Source of the DNA: Candidatus Sulfotelmatobacter sp.
Lineage (GTDB): Bacteria > Acidobacteriota > Terriglobia > Terriglobales > Acidobacteriaceae
Direction of reading: 5' to 3'
NCBI GenBank assembly: GCA_030039165.1
Contig: JASHQM010000082.1
Location: forward strand, 1-64,000
DNA: 64,000 nucleotides
Position numbers and translations under genes: made by a program. Of the stretch, positions 19,195 through 30,741 are shown one piece after another. The first letter of the stretch is position 1, and every line of letters starts with the position of its first letter. The notes beneath the pieces were generated by a model. It was not told the origin of the DNA. It made no database searches and saw only the letters and a list, made by a program, of their open reading frames with translations.

Positions 19195-20784
19195 CTAGTG
19201 TACCGCCATTCCCCCGGCCGGCTTCGATTTTCTGATGAGGAACACCAGCGGCACCATCAGCAGAATGGCGATCCCGAGAAGCCGGAAATCGTCGATATAG
19301 GCCAGCATGCTCGCTTGCCGCTGTACCGTGCCTTGGATCAGGGCGTAGGCCTGCCGCGTGGCAAACGAGGCGCTCGCACCACGCGCCTGTATGGCCCTGC
19401 TCGCGCCCGCCAGCATCGAGCGAAAGGCCGGGTTGGCGGCGCTCAGGTTTTGCGATAAATAGTTCAAATGCACCTGCCCGCGGCGGTCCAGCAGGGTCGT
19501 AACCACGGAAATCCCCACGCTGCCCCCGATATTCCGCGCCAGATTCATCAGGCCGGAAGCGGCGTTATTTTTGTCGCGTGGCAAATATGCGTAGGCGGCG
19601 GTGTTGATGGGCACGAAAAGAAAAGCCATCCCCGCTGCCTGAATAACCCGGGCGACAACCACGGAGTGAAAATCGATGCCCAGATCAAAACCGCTCATGT
19701 GAAACAGCGAGAAAGCTAGATCGGTCAATCCGAAAAACAGCAGCCAGCGCGGGCTGTAGCGCGACAACAGAAAGCCCACAAGCGGCAGCAGCAGCATGAT
19801 GGCAAATCCGCCCGGCATGAGCGCCAGCCCCGATTTCTCCGCCGTATAGCCCAGAAGCGTCTGCATGAATAAAGGCAGCAACAGCGTGCTGCCCAGCAGG
19901 GCGAATCCCAACATGAACATCAGCAGGTTCGAGATGCCGAACGTGCGGTCGCGGAACAGGTGCAAATCGACCACCGGATCTTTGTGCGTCCACTCCCAAT
20001 AAATGGCAAACAGCAGCGAGGCGGCGGAAATAAGAGAAAGAATCAGTATGAAGTGCGACGAGAACCAGTCATCGCGCTGGCCCTTATCGAGCACGACTTG
20101 CAGAGTTCCCAGGCCCAGGCCCACTAGCCCGAGACCGATAAAATCGATATGCGTTTCTTTCAGCTTCCTCCGTTGTAGAAACGGAGGGTCCTCGATCAGC
20201 CGCGAGGTCAGCAGAATGGAGAGAATTCCGACAGGAATGTTGATGAAGAAAATCCAGCGCCAGGTGAAGTTGTCGGTGATCCATCCCCCCAGCGTCGGAC
20301 CGACTGCCGGCGCGGTGACCACGGCAATTCCATAAACCGCAAATGCCATGCCGCGCTTGGCCGGAGGAAAGGTATCCGCAAGAATGGCCTGTTCGCTGGG
20401 CTGCAGGCCTCCGCCGCCGGCGCCCTGTAAAACACGGAAGAAAATCAGAGTCGCCAGATTCGGAGCCAGCCCGCACATGAACGAACTCACCGTGAACAGG
20501 GCGACGCAGCTCATATAAAAATTCTTGCGCCCCAAAATGGAAGAAAGCCAGCCGCTGAGAGGCAGCACGATGGCATTGGATACGAGATAGGAAGTGAGAA
20601 CCCAGGTGCTCTCGTCAACCCCTGCGGAAAGGCTGCCCGCGATGTGCGGCAGCGAGACGTTGGCGATGGAAGTGTCGAGCACCTCCATGAACGTCGCCAG
20701 CGTAACGGTTATGGCGATGATCCAGGGATTGATCGCCGGCCGCCAGGCCTCCGCGCCGTCAAACGTGGCCGCACCAGCGCTCAT
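19195..20784 (-). CDS. MFS transporter, DHA2 (EmrB/QacA) family
   Basis: 14-TM pattern; 'LDTSIANVSLPHIAGSL', 'GAGGGGLQPSEQAILADTFPPAKRGMAFAVYGIAVVTAPAVGPTLGGWI'. Confidence 0.94.
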   Translation of the reverse strand: MSAGAATFDGAEAWRPAINPWIIAITVTLATFMEVLDTSIANVSLPHIAGSLSAGVDESTWVLTSYLVSNAIVLPLSGWLSSILGRKNFYMSCVALFTVSSFMCGLAPNLATLIFFRVLQGAGGGGLQPSEQAILADTFPPAKRGMAFAVYGIAVVTAPAVGPTLGGWITDNFTWRWIFFINIPVGILSILLTSRLIEDPPFLQRRKLKETHIDFIGLGLVGLGLGTLQVVLDKGQRDDWFSSHFILILSLISAASLLFAIYWEWTHKDPVVDLHLFRDRTFGISNLLMFMLGFALLGSTLLLPLFMQTLLGYTAEKSGLALMPGGFAIMLLLPLVGFLLSRYSPRWLLFFGLTDLAFSLFHMSGFDLGIDFHSVVVARVIQAAGMAFLFVPINTAAYAYLPRDKNNAASGLMNLARNIGGSVGISVVTTLLDRRGQVHLNYLSQNLSAANPAFRSMLAGASRAIQARGASASFATRQAYALIQGTVQRQASMLAYIDDFRLLGIAILLMVPLVFLIRKSKPAGGMAVH

Positions 20785-22070
20785 TCACGAATCCAGACTT
20801 TAGGCTCGACTGACATTCCGGGTCGCAGCGATTGATCCTTGTTCTCTCCCGGATCGAGCACGATCTTCACCGGAATGCGCTGCACCACCTTGACGTAGTT
20901 CCCAGTGGCGTTTTCCGGTGGCAACAGGCTGAAGCGGGCGCCGCTGGCTCCTGCAATGCTGTCCACTTTGCCCTTGTAACTTCTTCCGTTGGCATCCACG
21001 TCGATCGTTACCGGCTGCCCGACTTTCATGTGGCGCAGTTGGGTTTCCTTGTAGTTAGCCGTAATCCAAACATCGTTGAGCGGGATGACTTTCATCAGTT
21101 CCTGCCCAGGCGAGACGTTTTGTCCCACTTCCACTGTCCGATTGCTGACCACCCCGGCTACCGGAGCCACCACTTTTGTGTACTGCAGGTTCAACGCCGC
21201 CTGGTCGAGTTCGGCTTTTTTGAGCTGCGCTTCGGCGAGCGCAGAAGCCGCGCGGGAGTGAATCACCTGCATCTGTCGCGGCGCAGTCTGGGCGTTGCGG
21301 TAATCTGCCTGGGTTGAAAGCAGCCTGTCCTGCATTTGCGAAACCTGCTCATGCAGGGCGTCGGAGGTGGCCCGCGCGGCGCTGACGGCAGCGGCGTCGG
21401 CCGTGGCTGCCGCTACCGCCTCATCGTACTGCTGTTGCGAGATTTCGTTTTTGTCGACGAGCTGTTTGTAGCGCACGAGATCGTTTTGCGCCTTGACGTT
21501 GTTGGCCTCCGCCTGCGCCAGTTGGGCCTTGGCCGCTTCATACTGCTGCTTCGCCGCAGCCACGCCGGCGCGCGCCCCCGCCACTTCAGCTTCCGCCGAC
21601 GAAAGCTGGCTTGTCGTGTTTACCGAAGTGATCGGTACCGTCACTCCCGCGGCTGCAGCCGCAGCTTCGGCGTTTTCGAAATCGGCTTTGGCCTTGTCGT
21701 ACGCCGCCTGATAGTCGGCCGGATCGATCTCCACCAGCACCTGTCCAGCCTGCACATACTGATTGTCCTCGACATTCAATTTTGAAACGTGGCCGGAGAT
21801 GCGGGCGCTGACAGAATTGAGGTGACCGTCGATCTGCGCATCGTCGGTGTCCTCGTAACTGGTGACGTAGCGAGAAATAAAGATGCCAGCCACAACCACA
21901 ACCACGAGTGCGATGATTAGAGCAATGCGAAAGCGCGACGTTCCGCCGCGGATTGGCAAGGCGTGGAAGTCGCGCCCCGACGGGGCACTCGGCTGAGCGT
22001 GGTTTTCTTCAGGCTGCTCTCTCGCCGGAGATGCCGGACTCTGCGTGGTCGATTCCATCCCTTGCGTCAC
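20781..22070 (-). CDS. HlyD/EmrA-family periplasmic adaptor
   Basis: TM then coiled coil, 'TDDAQIDGHLNSVSARISGHVSKLNVEDNQYVQAGQVLVEIDPADY'. Confidence 0.94.
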   Translation of the reverse strand: MTQGMESTTQSPASPAREQPEENHAQPSAPSGRDFHALPIRGGTSRFRIALIIALVVVVVAGIFISRYVTSYEDTDDAQIDGHLNSVSARISGHVSKLNVEDNQYVQAGQVLVEIDPADYQAAYDKAKADFENAEAAAAAAGVTVPITSVNTTSQLSSAEAEVAGARAGVAAAKQQYEAAKAQLAQAEANNVKAQNDLVRYKQLVDKNEISQQQYDEAVAAATADAAAVSAARATSDALHEQVSQMQDRLLSTQADYRNAQTAPRQMQVIHSRAASALAEAQLKKAELDQAALNLQYTKVVAPVAGVVSNRTVEVGQNVSPGQELMKVIPLNDVWITANYKETQLRHMKVGQPVTIDVDANGRSYKGKVDSIAGASGARFSLLPPENATGNYVKVVQRIPVKIVLDPGENKDQSLRPGMSVEPKVWIRE

Positions 22071-23500
22071 TGTCTGCCTTTCAGATATGCCCTCACTCCC
22101 TGTTCCGCGTCCCCGATAGCATATGCCAACTCCACTTTGGCCACATTGTGGGCATACAGGCTCTGAATATAACTTTCGTGGGCGGCGGCAACGGATTCCT
22201 GTGCCTGCACGACTTCCAGATTATCGGTGACTCCCGCCGTAAAACGGTCCCGCGACTGTGCCAGCGATCTTTCGGCCAATTCTACAGAACTGCGCGCCAC
22301 TTCAACCTGGTCGGCGGCTGAGCTCAGATCCAGAAGCGCCGAGCGCACTTCATAGTCGATCTGTCCGCGCAGATTTCCCAGTTGCGAGCGCGCTTGCCGG
22401 AGTTGCGCTTCGGCCTCGAGAACATCGCTGTGAGTTCGCCCGCCGGCAAAAATGGGTATCGTCATTCCCCCGCTGACCTGCCAGGTGCCATTCGACTGTC
22501 CCGGGTTCACCCCAATATCTCCGTAGTTCGCGTTGAAACCCAGCGTTGGATAGTGCCCCGCCGTCGCCGCCTTGCGTATGAATTCGGCAGCCCGAACTTG
22601 CGCCTGCGCCGCCAGGTAATCCTGCCGCGAACTATAGGCGCGCTGCAAATAAATCTCCGTCCCAAGCGGAGTCAGCTCCTGGTACGGAGCTTTTTCCGTG
22701 AGTGCGAATTGTTGCCCCGGCGCCAACCCGATGATGCGAGCCAGCGCCAGCTTCTGCTTCGCGTAATCATTGCGGGCGGCAATAAGCTGTTGCTCCCGCC
22801 TCTTCAGTTCCACCTGGGCGCGGAGCGTGTCAATCTCAGGACTCAAGCCGGCTTTTTGTTGATCTACAGCCTTGTCGAAAAGCGCCTGGGCATTGGTGAC
22901 CTCGGCCTCGGTGGCTGCGATCCGCGCATCGCTGGCGATCGCTATCAGGTAGGCGTTGCCCACCGCCAGCACAACCAGCTCCCGCGCCTCCTTGTAGCTA
23001 TGCCGCGCCGATTTCAGTTGCTCGCCTGCAGCCCGTTCCTTTTCCAGATCGTGAAAATTGAACACCGGCTGGCTCAACCAAGCCCGGGCATCGAAATAGT
23101 TAAATGGTCCAATGACTCGGGGAAGTGGAAACGGAAAAAGGTTTCCCTTGAATCCCAGAGCCGCCAGGCTCAAAGTCTGTACGTCTTCCGTGAGTTGCGC
23201 CTGAAAACTTGGCAATAGATTGCTCAACTCTTTCCAGCGTTCCCCCTGAGCCGTAATATTTTGATCCTCTGAAAGCAGCAGGCCAAGATTGTTGCGCAGG
23301 GCGCGATCGATGGCATCCTGAAAATTTATCTGCAAGACCTCTGAAGAGGCTTTTTCCTCCGGCTGGCTTCCCTGGAACGGACTCTGCGATCCTGGCAGTG
23401 AAATGGTAGGGGTAGGCTCCGAGGTCTGGGATATAAGTCCGTTTGCGGTCAGAAGCAAGAGAAATGTAAAAGCGACAAGTCTGCGGTCTGGATGAGGCAT
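22067..23500 (-). CDS. TolC family outer membrane efflux protein
   Basis: Signal peptide, two OEP-type repeats, 'GMTIPIFAGGRTHSDVLEAEAQLRQARSQLGNLRGQIDYEVRSALLDL'. Confidence 0.93.
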   Translation of the reverse strand: MPHPDRRLVAFTFLLLLTANGLISQTSEPTPTISLPGSQSPFQGSQPEEKASSEVLQINFQDAIDRALRNNLGLLLSEDQNITAQGERWKELSNLLPSFQAQLTEDVQTLSLAALGFKGNLFPFPLPRVIGPFNYFDARAWLSQPVFNFHDLEKERAAGEQLKSARHSYKEARELVVLAVGNAYLIAIASDARIAATEAEVTNAQALFDKAVDQQKAGLSPEIDTLRAQVELKRREQQLIAARNDYAKQKLALARIIGLAPGQQFALTEKAPYQELTPLGTEIYLQRAYSSRQDYLAAQAQVRAAEFIRKAATAGHYPTLGFNANYGDIGVNPGQSNGTWQVSGGMTIPIFAGGRTHSDVLEAEAQLRQARSQLGNLRGQIDYEVRSALLDLSSAADQVEVARSSVELAERSLAQSRDRFTAGVTDNLEVVQAQESVAAAHESYIQSLYAHNVAKVELAYAIGDAEQGVRAYLKGRQ

Positions 23501-23808
23501 CTGAGGTCTAACAAGAATCCTAACCGAAAGGACGCTCCCGGCGGCCTTCCCCGGCCCACTTTAATTCCCAGGACAAAAATACCGATTAAATTGATTAGTC
23601 TGAGGCGGAAAGCGATGCAAAAACCCTGCAACACAACCATCACCATAAGTGTTACTTTCGGCACTTTCCGCTCTTCCAGTTCATCCCATAGAGTTGAAAA
23701 TCGAGAACGCATCGGCGGCGCCGGGGGTAATGTCACGCTCGACCCGCCACACAAAAACCCACCGGATTGGTGGAATTTATCTTCTTCAGGCTCTGGTGAC
23801 GATCTGCA

Positions 23809-24468
23809 ATGAGTAGCTCTAAACCCAGCCCCGCAACGGGCACAGATTGGACACAACTGCTGGCGGATCCTGACCTCGCACAAAATGTGGGAAGGCTCCT
23901 GCAGGTGTACCGCGATGCCGCACCCGAGCGTCGCGAACAGGCCCTGCTTGAGGCGATGCGCACAATCAAGCAGGAAGCTTCAGCAAAAAGCACGGCGGCA
24001 TCCGACCAGGCTCACCAATCCCTGCCCAACGCCAGGACCGCAACGCCGGACGCAATCCCGCCCTTCGAACCCGATATCTTCTGCTCGAACTGGGGCCAGG
24101 ACCGCCGGCGTCACCCCAGAATCAAGTGCTTCGTCGCCGTAGAAATGCGCGTCGATGAAGCCGGCACTCCGGTTTGGGGACATTTGTCGAACGCCAGCCT
24201 GGGAGGGTGTCAGGTGCAGACGGCCACCCAGATTTCCGGCGGGTCCAAAGTCGAAATCGGATTGTGGGTGGCCAGCGGAAAAATCTGGGTGAAAGGCTTG
24301 GCCCTCAACGGGGTCGTCACCCGCTCTGCGCCTTCTGATCGAGTGAGGATTCGTTTCCAGGGCATCAATCCAGCAGAAAAAGAAAATCTCAAACAGTTCC
24401 TGAAGTATGTCCAGGAAACCACCCGCGCCGCCACCAGCCATAGCAGCTACCTGCAATTGTTGAAGTGA
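23809..24468 (+). CDS. PilZ domain protein with short helical N-terminal module
   Basis: 'DRRRHPRIKCFVAVEMRVDEAGTPVWGHLSNASLGGCQVQT' PilZ RxxxR / (D/N)xSxxG motifs. Confidence 0.82.
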   Translation: MSSSKPSPATGTDWTQLLADPDLAQNVGRLLQVYRDAAPERREQALLEAMRTIKQEASAKSTAASDQAHQSLPNARTATPDAIPPFEPDIFCSNWGQDRRRHPRIKCFVAVEMRVDEAGTPVWGHLSNASLGGCQVQTATQISGGSKVEIGLWVASGKIWVKGLALNGVVTRSAPSDRVRIRFQGINPAEKENLKQFLKYVQETTRAATSHSSYLQLLK

Positions 24469-24627
24469 CTTGGTGGGTAGTGTCTCAGTTGGCAAACTGC
24501 ACCACTACCATCTTTTCCCACACCGAGACTACCTCCCGCGAACTTGATAAACTCATCCGTATCTGCAACCCTTTCCGTTCAGGGAACTCTAATCTAGTGC
24601 TAGTTCTGCGGAGGGAGTACGCATCTC

Positions 24628-26709
24628 ATGGTAGCCAGCGAACAGGCCATCGTCACCGCTACGCAACTCGACACTTTATGCATTAATACCATCCGCACCC
24701 TGGCCATCGATGCCGTGCAGCAGGCCAATAGCGGCCATCCCGGCGCGCCCATGGGATTGGCTCCGGTGGCCTATTGCCTGTGGCAGCAGTTTCTGCGCTA
24801 CGACCCTGCCGATCCCACATGGATGAATCGCGACCGCTTCGTTCTCTCCAACGGCCACGCCTCGATGCTGCTTTATGCCACGTTGTATTTGGCTGGTGTC
24901 CGAGAAGTTGGTGACAGCGGCGAGGTGTTAAAAGAGCTCGCCGTGCCCCTGGAAGAAATCAAACGCTTTCGCCAGCTCGGTAGCCGCACACCCGGTCACC
25001 CGGAATCTCACATCACTACCGGAGTCGAAACCACTACTGGGCCGCTCGGGCAGGGCGTCGGCAATAGCCTGGGTATGGCGATCGGCGCCAAGTGGCTGGC
25101 GGCAAATTTCAACCGTCCGGGTTTCGAAATCTTCAACTACAACATTTACGCGATGTGTTCGGACGGCGACCTGATGGAAGGCATCGGCGGCGAAGCGGCT
25201 TCTCTCGCCGGGCATCTGAAGCTCTCCAATCTTTGCTGGATGTACGACCATAACCACGTCACCCTCGATGGTCCCGCCAGTTGGTCGTTTAGCGAAGACG
25301 TGGCGACCAGATTTATCGGTTATGGATGGAACGTGACCCGCGTCCACGACGCCAACGATCTGGAAATGCTGGCGCGCGCTTTCGACGTTTTCCAGAGCAC
25401 AACCGACCGTCCCACGTTGATCATCATCGACAGTCACATCGGTTATGGATCGCCGCACAAGCAGGATACGAACGCCGCGCATGGCGAGCCGCTGGGCGAA
25501 GAGGAAGTTCGCTTGACCAAAAAATTCTACGGCTGGCCGGAAGACGCGAAGTTTCTCGTTCCGGAAGGCGTCCGCGAGCATTTTCAGGAAGGCGTTGGCA
25601 AGCGCGGACGCGAACTGCGCGCGCAGTGGAAAAGAATGTTCACGGAGTATGCAGACAAACATCCCGAACTGGCCGATCGCCTGCACCGCATGCAGCGGCT
25701 CCAACTGCCCGACGAATGGGACAAAAATCTGCCCACTTTTCCCGCCGATCCCAAGGGCCTGGCCACGCGCGAAAGTTCCGGCAAGGTCCTGAATGTAATC
25801 GCGCAGAACATTCCCTGGCTGATTGGCGGCTCCGCCGATCTGGCCACATCCAACAAGACCACGCTCAAAGACGCCGGCGATTTTGAGGCCGGCAATTATG
25901 CCGGGCGCAACCTGCATTTCGGCGTGCGCGAACATGTGATGGCCGCAAGCGTGAACGGCCTCGCGGTTTCGGGCATCCGTGCTTTCGGTGCGACATTTTT
26001 CAATTTCAGCGATTACATGCGCCCCAGCATTCGCCTGGCGGCGCTGATGGAAGCTCCGTCCATTTTTATTTTCACCCACGATTCCATTGGCCTTGGCGAG
26101 GACGGGCCCACCCATCAACCCATTGAGCAACTGGCCTCTTTGCGCGCCATGCCCAATCTGATCGTTCTGCGGCCCGCTGATGCCAACGAAGTTGTCGAGG
26201 CATGGAAGATCATCGCGCAATTGAAACATGAGCCGGTCGCGCTGGTGCTGACCCGCCAGCCGGTTCCGACCTTTGATCGCAGTAAGTATTCTGCCGCTTC
26301 TGGCCTCTCCAAAGGCGCCTATGTTCTCGCCGATGCGCCCAACGCCAAGCCTCAGGTGATTCTGATGGGTACGGGCAGCGAAGTTTCCTTGTGCGTGGAG
26401 GCATACGAAAAACTGAAAGCCGAAGGTATTCAGGCGCGCGTGGTGAGCATGCCTTCATGGGAGATTTTCGAGCAGCAGGACGCGGCGTATAAAGCAAACG
26501 TCTTGCCGCCTTCGGTGAACCCGCGGGTGTCCGTGGAAATGGCTGCCACTTTCGGCTGGGAGCGCTACGTCGGCCCCAAAGGACGCATGATCGGCATGCA
26601 CCGCTTCGGCGCGTCGGCACCGCTGAAAGACTTGCTCAAATTTTTCGGTTTCACCGCCGACGCAGTGGTTGCGGAGGCGCGCAAGGCGATTGCCGACGCC
26701 TCGCGCTGA
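24628..26709 (+). CDS. tkt: Transketolase
   Basis: ANSGHPGAPMGLAPVAYCLW; GDGDLMEGI-type TPP motif; full length. Confidence 0.97.
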   Translation: MVASEQAIVTATQLDTLCINTIRTLAIDAVQQANSGHPGAPMGLAPVAYCLWQQFLRYDPADPTWMNRDRFVLSNGHASMLLYATLYLAGVREVGDSGEVLKELAVPLEEIKRFRQLGSRTPGHPESHITTGVETTTGPLGQGVGNSLGMAIGAKWLAANFNRPGFEIFNYNIYAMCSDGDLMEGIGGEAASLAGHLKLSNLCWMYDHNHVTLDGPASWSFSEDVATRFIGYGWNVTRVHDANDLEMLARAFDVFQSTTDRPTLIIIDSHIGYGSPHKQDTNAAHGEPLGEEEVRLTKKFYGWPEDAKFLVPEGVREHFQEGVGKRGRELRAQWKRMFTEYADKHPELADRLHRMQRLQLPDEWDKNLPTFPADPKGLATRESSGKVLNVIAQNIPWLIGGSADLATSNKTTLKDAGDFEAGNYAGRNLHFGVREHVMAASVNGLAVSGIRAFGATFFNFSDYMRPSIRLAALMEAPSIFIFTHDSIGLGEDGPTHQPIEQLASLRAMPNLIVLRPADANEVVEAWKIIAQLKHEPVALVLTRQPVPTFDRSKYSAASGLSKGAYVLADAPNAKPQVILMGTGSEVSLCVEAYEKLKAEGIQARVVSMPSWEIFEQQDAAYKANVLPPSVNPRVSVEMAATFGWERYVGPKGRMIGMHRFGASAPLKDLLKFFGFTADAVVAEARKAIADASR

Positions 26710-26787
26710 GCCAGCAACCGCATGCGCGCCCGGCCGCGCATCGGTTTTATCGGCAAACATATCGCGCCGCTTCATCAGGGAGACATC

Positions 26788-27951
26788 ATGCAACCCACCG
26801 GAGTTCTGGAACACGCAAAAGCTACCAATCCTCTCAAAGCTCTGCTCGACTACGGCCAATCGATGTGGCTCGATTACATACGCCGTGATCTCATCACCAC
26901 CGGTAAATTGCGGTCCATGATCGAGGACGACGGATTGCGCGGCATGACCTCAAATCCCTCGATTTTCGAAAAGGCGATCGCAGAAAGCTCGCTTTACGAC
27001 GACATACTGAAATCGCTGGCCTCGCGCCACGACCTGGACACCACGGCCCGCTACGAGCAGATTGCCATTCGCGACATCCAGGGCGCAGCCGATATTTTGC
27101 GCTCGGTGTATGACAGCTCGAAATATCGCGACGGCTACGTCAGCCTGGAAGTTTCCCCGCTGCTGGCCAACAAAACCAAAGAAACGGTCGATGAGGCACG
27201 CCGCCTCTGGAAAACCGTCGCCCGCGAAAATGTGATGATTAAGGTCCCCGGCACACCCGAGGGATTGCCCGCCATTCGGCAGTTGATCGGCGAAGGCATC
27301 AATATCAATGTCACCTTGTTGTTCGCGCAGGAAGTCTACGAGCAGGTTGCCGAGCAATATATTTCGGGCGTCGAAGATCTCGCCCGCCGCGGCGGCAATC
27401 TGAAGAAAATGGCTGGCGTCGCCAGCTTTTTCATCAGCCGCATTGATACCATGGTCGATGGGCTGATCCAGCAGAAGCTCAAATCCGCCCACGGCGCACA
27501 GGAAGAATCGCAGCTCAAGAGCCTGCTCGGAAAAGTCGCCATTGCCAATGGAAAACTGGCCTATCAGCGCTATCTGGGCATCTTCAATGCGCCGCGCTGG
27601 CAGTCTCTGGCGGCGCAAGGAGCCCAGACCCAGCGCGTGCTTTGGGCCAGCACCAGCACCAAGAATCCTGCCTATCGCGATGTGATGTACGTCGAAGAAC
27701 TCATCGGTCCTGACACCGTCAACACCATGCCGCCGGCGACCGTCGACGCTTTTCGCGATCACGGCCAGCTCAGAAAAACTCTTACCGAAGACATCCCCGC
27801 AGCGCAGAAGATTATGGACGATCTGGCGCGCGCCGGCATCTCTATCAAAGAAGTCACCGATAAGCTCACTGTCGAAGGTGTGAAGCTGTTTGCTGATGCC
27901 TTCCACAAACTGCTCTCCGCCGTTGAACAAAGCACCACGAAAAAGGCCTGA
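26788..27951 (+). CDS. tal: Transaldolase
   Basis: QSMWLDYIRRDLI..., MIKVPGTPEGLPAIRQLI active-site Lys; start refined to ATG 26788. Confidence 0.95.
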   Translation: MQPTGVLEHAKATNPLKALLDYGQSMWLDYIRRDLITTGKLRSMIEDDGLRGMTSNPSIFEKAIAESSLYDDILKSLASRHDLDTTARYEQIAIRDIQGAADILRSVYDSSKYRDGYVSLEVSPLLANKTKETVDEARRLWKTVARENVMIKVPGTPEGLPAIRQLIGEGININVTLLFAQEVYEQVAEQYISGVEDLARRGGNLKKMAGVASFFISRIDTMVDGLIQQKLKSAHGAQEESQLKSLLGKVAIANGKLAYQRYLGIFNAPRWQSLAAQGAQTQRVLWASTSTKNPAYRDVMYVEELIGPDTVNTMPPATVDAFRDHGQLRKTLTEDIPAAQKIMDDLARAGISIKEVTDKLTVEGVKLFADAFHKLLSAVEQSTTKKA

Positions 27952-27968
27952 CAAAAAGGAAAGAACGT

Positions 27969-29684
27969 GTGAGCCGCTTGAAATCTTCGCTGCCGGAGGA
28001 TCTGGCAGCGCATGTCAAAAAGAACGTTGCCGACTGGCAATCCGGGCATAAGATGCAGCGCCTGTGGCAGCGCGACGCCGCGCTTTGGACCGGCGACGAC
28101 GAAGGCAAGTGGCTGGGATGGCTCGATATCACCGAATATCAAATCGCGCATCCCGTCGAGCTGCGCAATCTTGCCAAAGAAGTCTGGAGCGCGGGGTTCA
28201 AGCAGGCCGTCCTGCTGGGCATGGGCGGTTCCAGCCTTTGTCCCGAAGTGCTACGCATGACCTTCGGCAAGATTGCCGGCTATCCCGATCTTCATGTTCT
28301 CGATTCCACCGATCCCGCGCAGATCAAAGCGCTCGACGAAAAAATAGATATTGGCCGGGCGCTTTTTATTGTCTCCAGCAAATCCGGCACCACGCTCGAG
28401 CCCAACATTTTCAAACAATATTTCTTCGAGCGCACCCGGCAGGCCGTGGGCGCGGATAAAGCCGGTAGCCACTTCATGGCCATCACCGATCCCGCCTCGA
28501 AGATGCAGCAGGTAGCCGAGCACGACCGCTTCCGCCACATTTTTTATGGGCGGCCTTCGATTGGCGGCCGCTATTCGGCGCTTTCGAATTTTGGCATGGC
28601 GCCCGCGGCGGTAATCGGAATCGATATCAAAAAATTTCTCGATCGCACGCAAGAGATGGTGCGGGCCTGCGGACCTTCCGTGCCCCTCGAGGAAAACACC
28701 GGCGCCATGCTGGGAATTATTCTGGGCACTGCGGCCGTGAACGGCCGCGACAAAGTTACCATCATTACCTCCCGCGACATCGCCGATCTCGGAGCCTGGC
28801 TGGAGCAATTGCTGGCCGAATCGACTGGAAAAATCGGAAAAGGAATTATCCCCGTCGATCGAGAACGCCTCGCCGGTCCTGAGGTTTACGGCAATGATCG
28901 CGTCTTCGCCTATGTTCACACCGCACACGCCACCGATGTCGCCGTCGAGGCGAAGATTGCGGCGCTCGAGAAAGCCGGACATGTAGTTCTGCGAATCTCA
29001 ATGTCCGATACTTACGATCTGGGCGCTGAATTTTTCCGCTGGGAGATCGCCACTGCCGTCGCCGGCTCGATCATCGGCATCAACGCCTTTAATCAGCCGG
29101 ACGTCGAAGCCAGCAAAGTTGTCACCCGCAATTTGACCTCGGAGTACGAAAAGACGGGCTCGTTGCCCGCCGAAAAACCTGTGCTTGAAGATAAGGGCAT
29201 CCAGATCTTCACCGACGAAAAAAACGCCGCGGCATTGGCGAAGGCTGGAGCAGACAAGTCCCTCGCAGGATATTTGAAAGCCCATCTCGGCCGCATTCAC
29301 GCCGCAGATTATTTTGCTCTGCTGGCATACATCCAGATGAATGCCGCGCACGAAGAAAAGCTTCAGGCGATCCGTCACGCCGTGCGCGATCAGAAGCGGG
29401 TTGCGACTTGTCTTGGGTTTGGCCCGCGTTTTCTGCACTCCACCGGGCAGGCCTACAAAGGCGGCCCAAATTCTGGCGTGTTCCTCCAGATCACTTGTGA
29501 CGACGCGGTGGATTTGCCCGTGCCCCAACAGAAATACACATTCGGGGTGGTGAAGGCGGCGCAGGCGCGAGGAGACTTTCAAGTGTTGGCTGAGCGTGGA
29601 CGGCGTGCCCTGCGCGTGCATCTTAAAGATGTCGAATCCGGGTTGAATACCCTGGAGTCTGCAGTGCAGTCGGCCGTGGAATAG
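27969..29684 (+). CDS. pgi: Glucose-6-phosphate isomerase
   Basis: [39 protein letters not shown] start. Confidence 0.92.
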   Translation: MSRLKSSLPEDLAAHVKKNVADWQSGHKMQRLWQRDAALWTGDDEGKWLGWLDITEYQIAHPVELRNLAKEVWSAGFKQAVLLGMGGSSLCPEVLRMTFGKIAGYPDLHVLDSTDPAQIKALDEKIDIGRALFIVSSKSGTTLEPNIFKQYFFERTRQAVGADKAGSHFMAITDPASKMQQVAEHDRFRHIFYGRPSIGGRYSALSNFGMAPAAVIGIDIKKFLDRTQEMVRACGPSVPLEENTGAMLGIILGTAAVNGRDKVTIITSRDIADLGAWLEQLLAESTGKIGKGIIPVDRERLAGPEVYGNDRVFAYVHTAHATDVAVEAKIAALEKAGHVVLRISMSDTYDLGAEFFRWEIATAVAGSIIGINAFNQPDVEASKVVTRNLTSEYEKTGSLPAEKPVLEDKGIQIFTDEKNAAALAKAGADKSLAGYLKAHLGRIHAADYFALLAYIQMNAAHEEKLQAIRHAVRDQKRVATCLGFGPRFLHSTGQAYKGGPNSGVFLQITCDDAVDLPVPQQKYTFGVVKAAQARGDFQVLAERGRRALRVHLKDVESGLNTLESAVQSAVE

Positions 29685-29710
29685 CCGAAGCAACGATTAA
29701 GGAGAAAGTC

Positions 29711-30703
29711 ATGCAATTAGGCATGGTCGGTCTGGGCAAGATGGGCGCCAACATGACTCGGCGGCTCATCCGCGGCGGGCATCAGCTCGTGGTTTCCGAT
29801 CTCAGTGCAGACGCCGTGAAAAGGCTTGCCGCTGAGGGCGCTGCCGGATCTTCTGGCCTCGAGGATCTGATTGCCAAACTCAAACCGCCGCGCGCTGTGT
29901 GGGTGATGGTTCCCGCCGGAGCCCCAACCGAACAGACCGTTCAAAAACTCGCGCAGCACATGCAGTCCGGCGACGCCATCATCGACGGCGGAAATTCCTA
30001 CTTCAAAGATGACGTCCGGCGTGCCACGCAGTTCAAAAGCAAGGGCATTCACTACCTCGACGTCGGCACCAGCGGCGGCGTCTGGGGACTGGAGCGCGGT
30101 TACTGCATGATGATCGGCGGCCCTAAAGAAGCCGTGCAGCGGCTCGATCCCATCTTCAAAACCCTGGCGCCCGGACGCGGCGAGATTCCCCGCACCTCGG
30201 GGCGCGAAAAACTCGCAGGCACCGCGGAAGAAGGTTATCTCCACTGCGGCCCCTCCGGCGCTGGGCACTTCGTCAAAATGGTCCATAACGGCATCGAATA
30301 CGGCATCATGCAGGCCTATGCCGAGGGCTTCGACATTTTCAAAAACGCTACCAGCAAGGATTTGCCGGAAGACATTCGTTACGATCTCAACCTGCCCGAT
30401 ATTGCCGAAGTCTGGCGGCGCGGCAGCGTCATCAGTTCGTGGCTGCTTGATCTGACGGCGATTGCCTTGGCTGAAAATCCCACACTTTCCGAATACGAAG
30501 GTTATGTGCAGGATTCCGGCGAAGGCCGCTGGACGATCCAGGCGGCGATTGAAGAGGCGGTTCCGGTCGATGTGCTGAGCGCGGCCCTGTTTGCGCGCTT
30601 CCGCTCGCGCGAGCAGCATACCTTCGCCGAGAAGATGCTCTCCGCCATGCGCCAACAATTTGGCGGGCACATCGAAGCCGGAGCGGCAAAAAAGAGTGCT
30701 TAG
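29711..30703 (+). CDS. gnd: 6-phosphogluconate dehydrogenase, short (~330 aa) form
   Basis: [51 protein letters not shown]. Confidence 0.95.
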   Translation: MQLGMVGLGKMGANMTRRLIRGGHQLVVSDLSADAVKRLAAEGAAGSSGLEDLIAKLKPPRAVWVMVPAGAPTEQTVQKLAQHMQSGDAIIDGGNSYFKDDVRRATQFKSKGIHYLDVGTSGGVWGLERGYCMMIGGPKEAVQRLDPIFKTLAPGRGEIPRTSGREKLAGTAEEGYLHCGPSGAGHFVKMVHNGIEYGIMQAYAEGFDIFKNATSKDLPEDIRYDLNLPDIAEVWRRGSVISSWLLDLTAIALAENPTLSEYEGYVQDSGEGRWTIQAAIEEAVPVDVLSAALFARFRSREQHTFAEKMLSAMRQQFGGHIEAGAAKKSA

Positions 30704-30741
30704 GCGCTGGATTCACAGTCACACAATCTGGGGATTGGATC

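Noticed and set aside
24928-26229. 433-aa minus-strand ORF opposite tkt
   Set aside because: Antisense shadow ORF with no domain; tkt is clear
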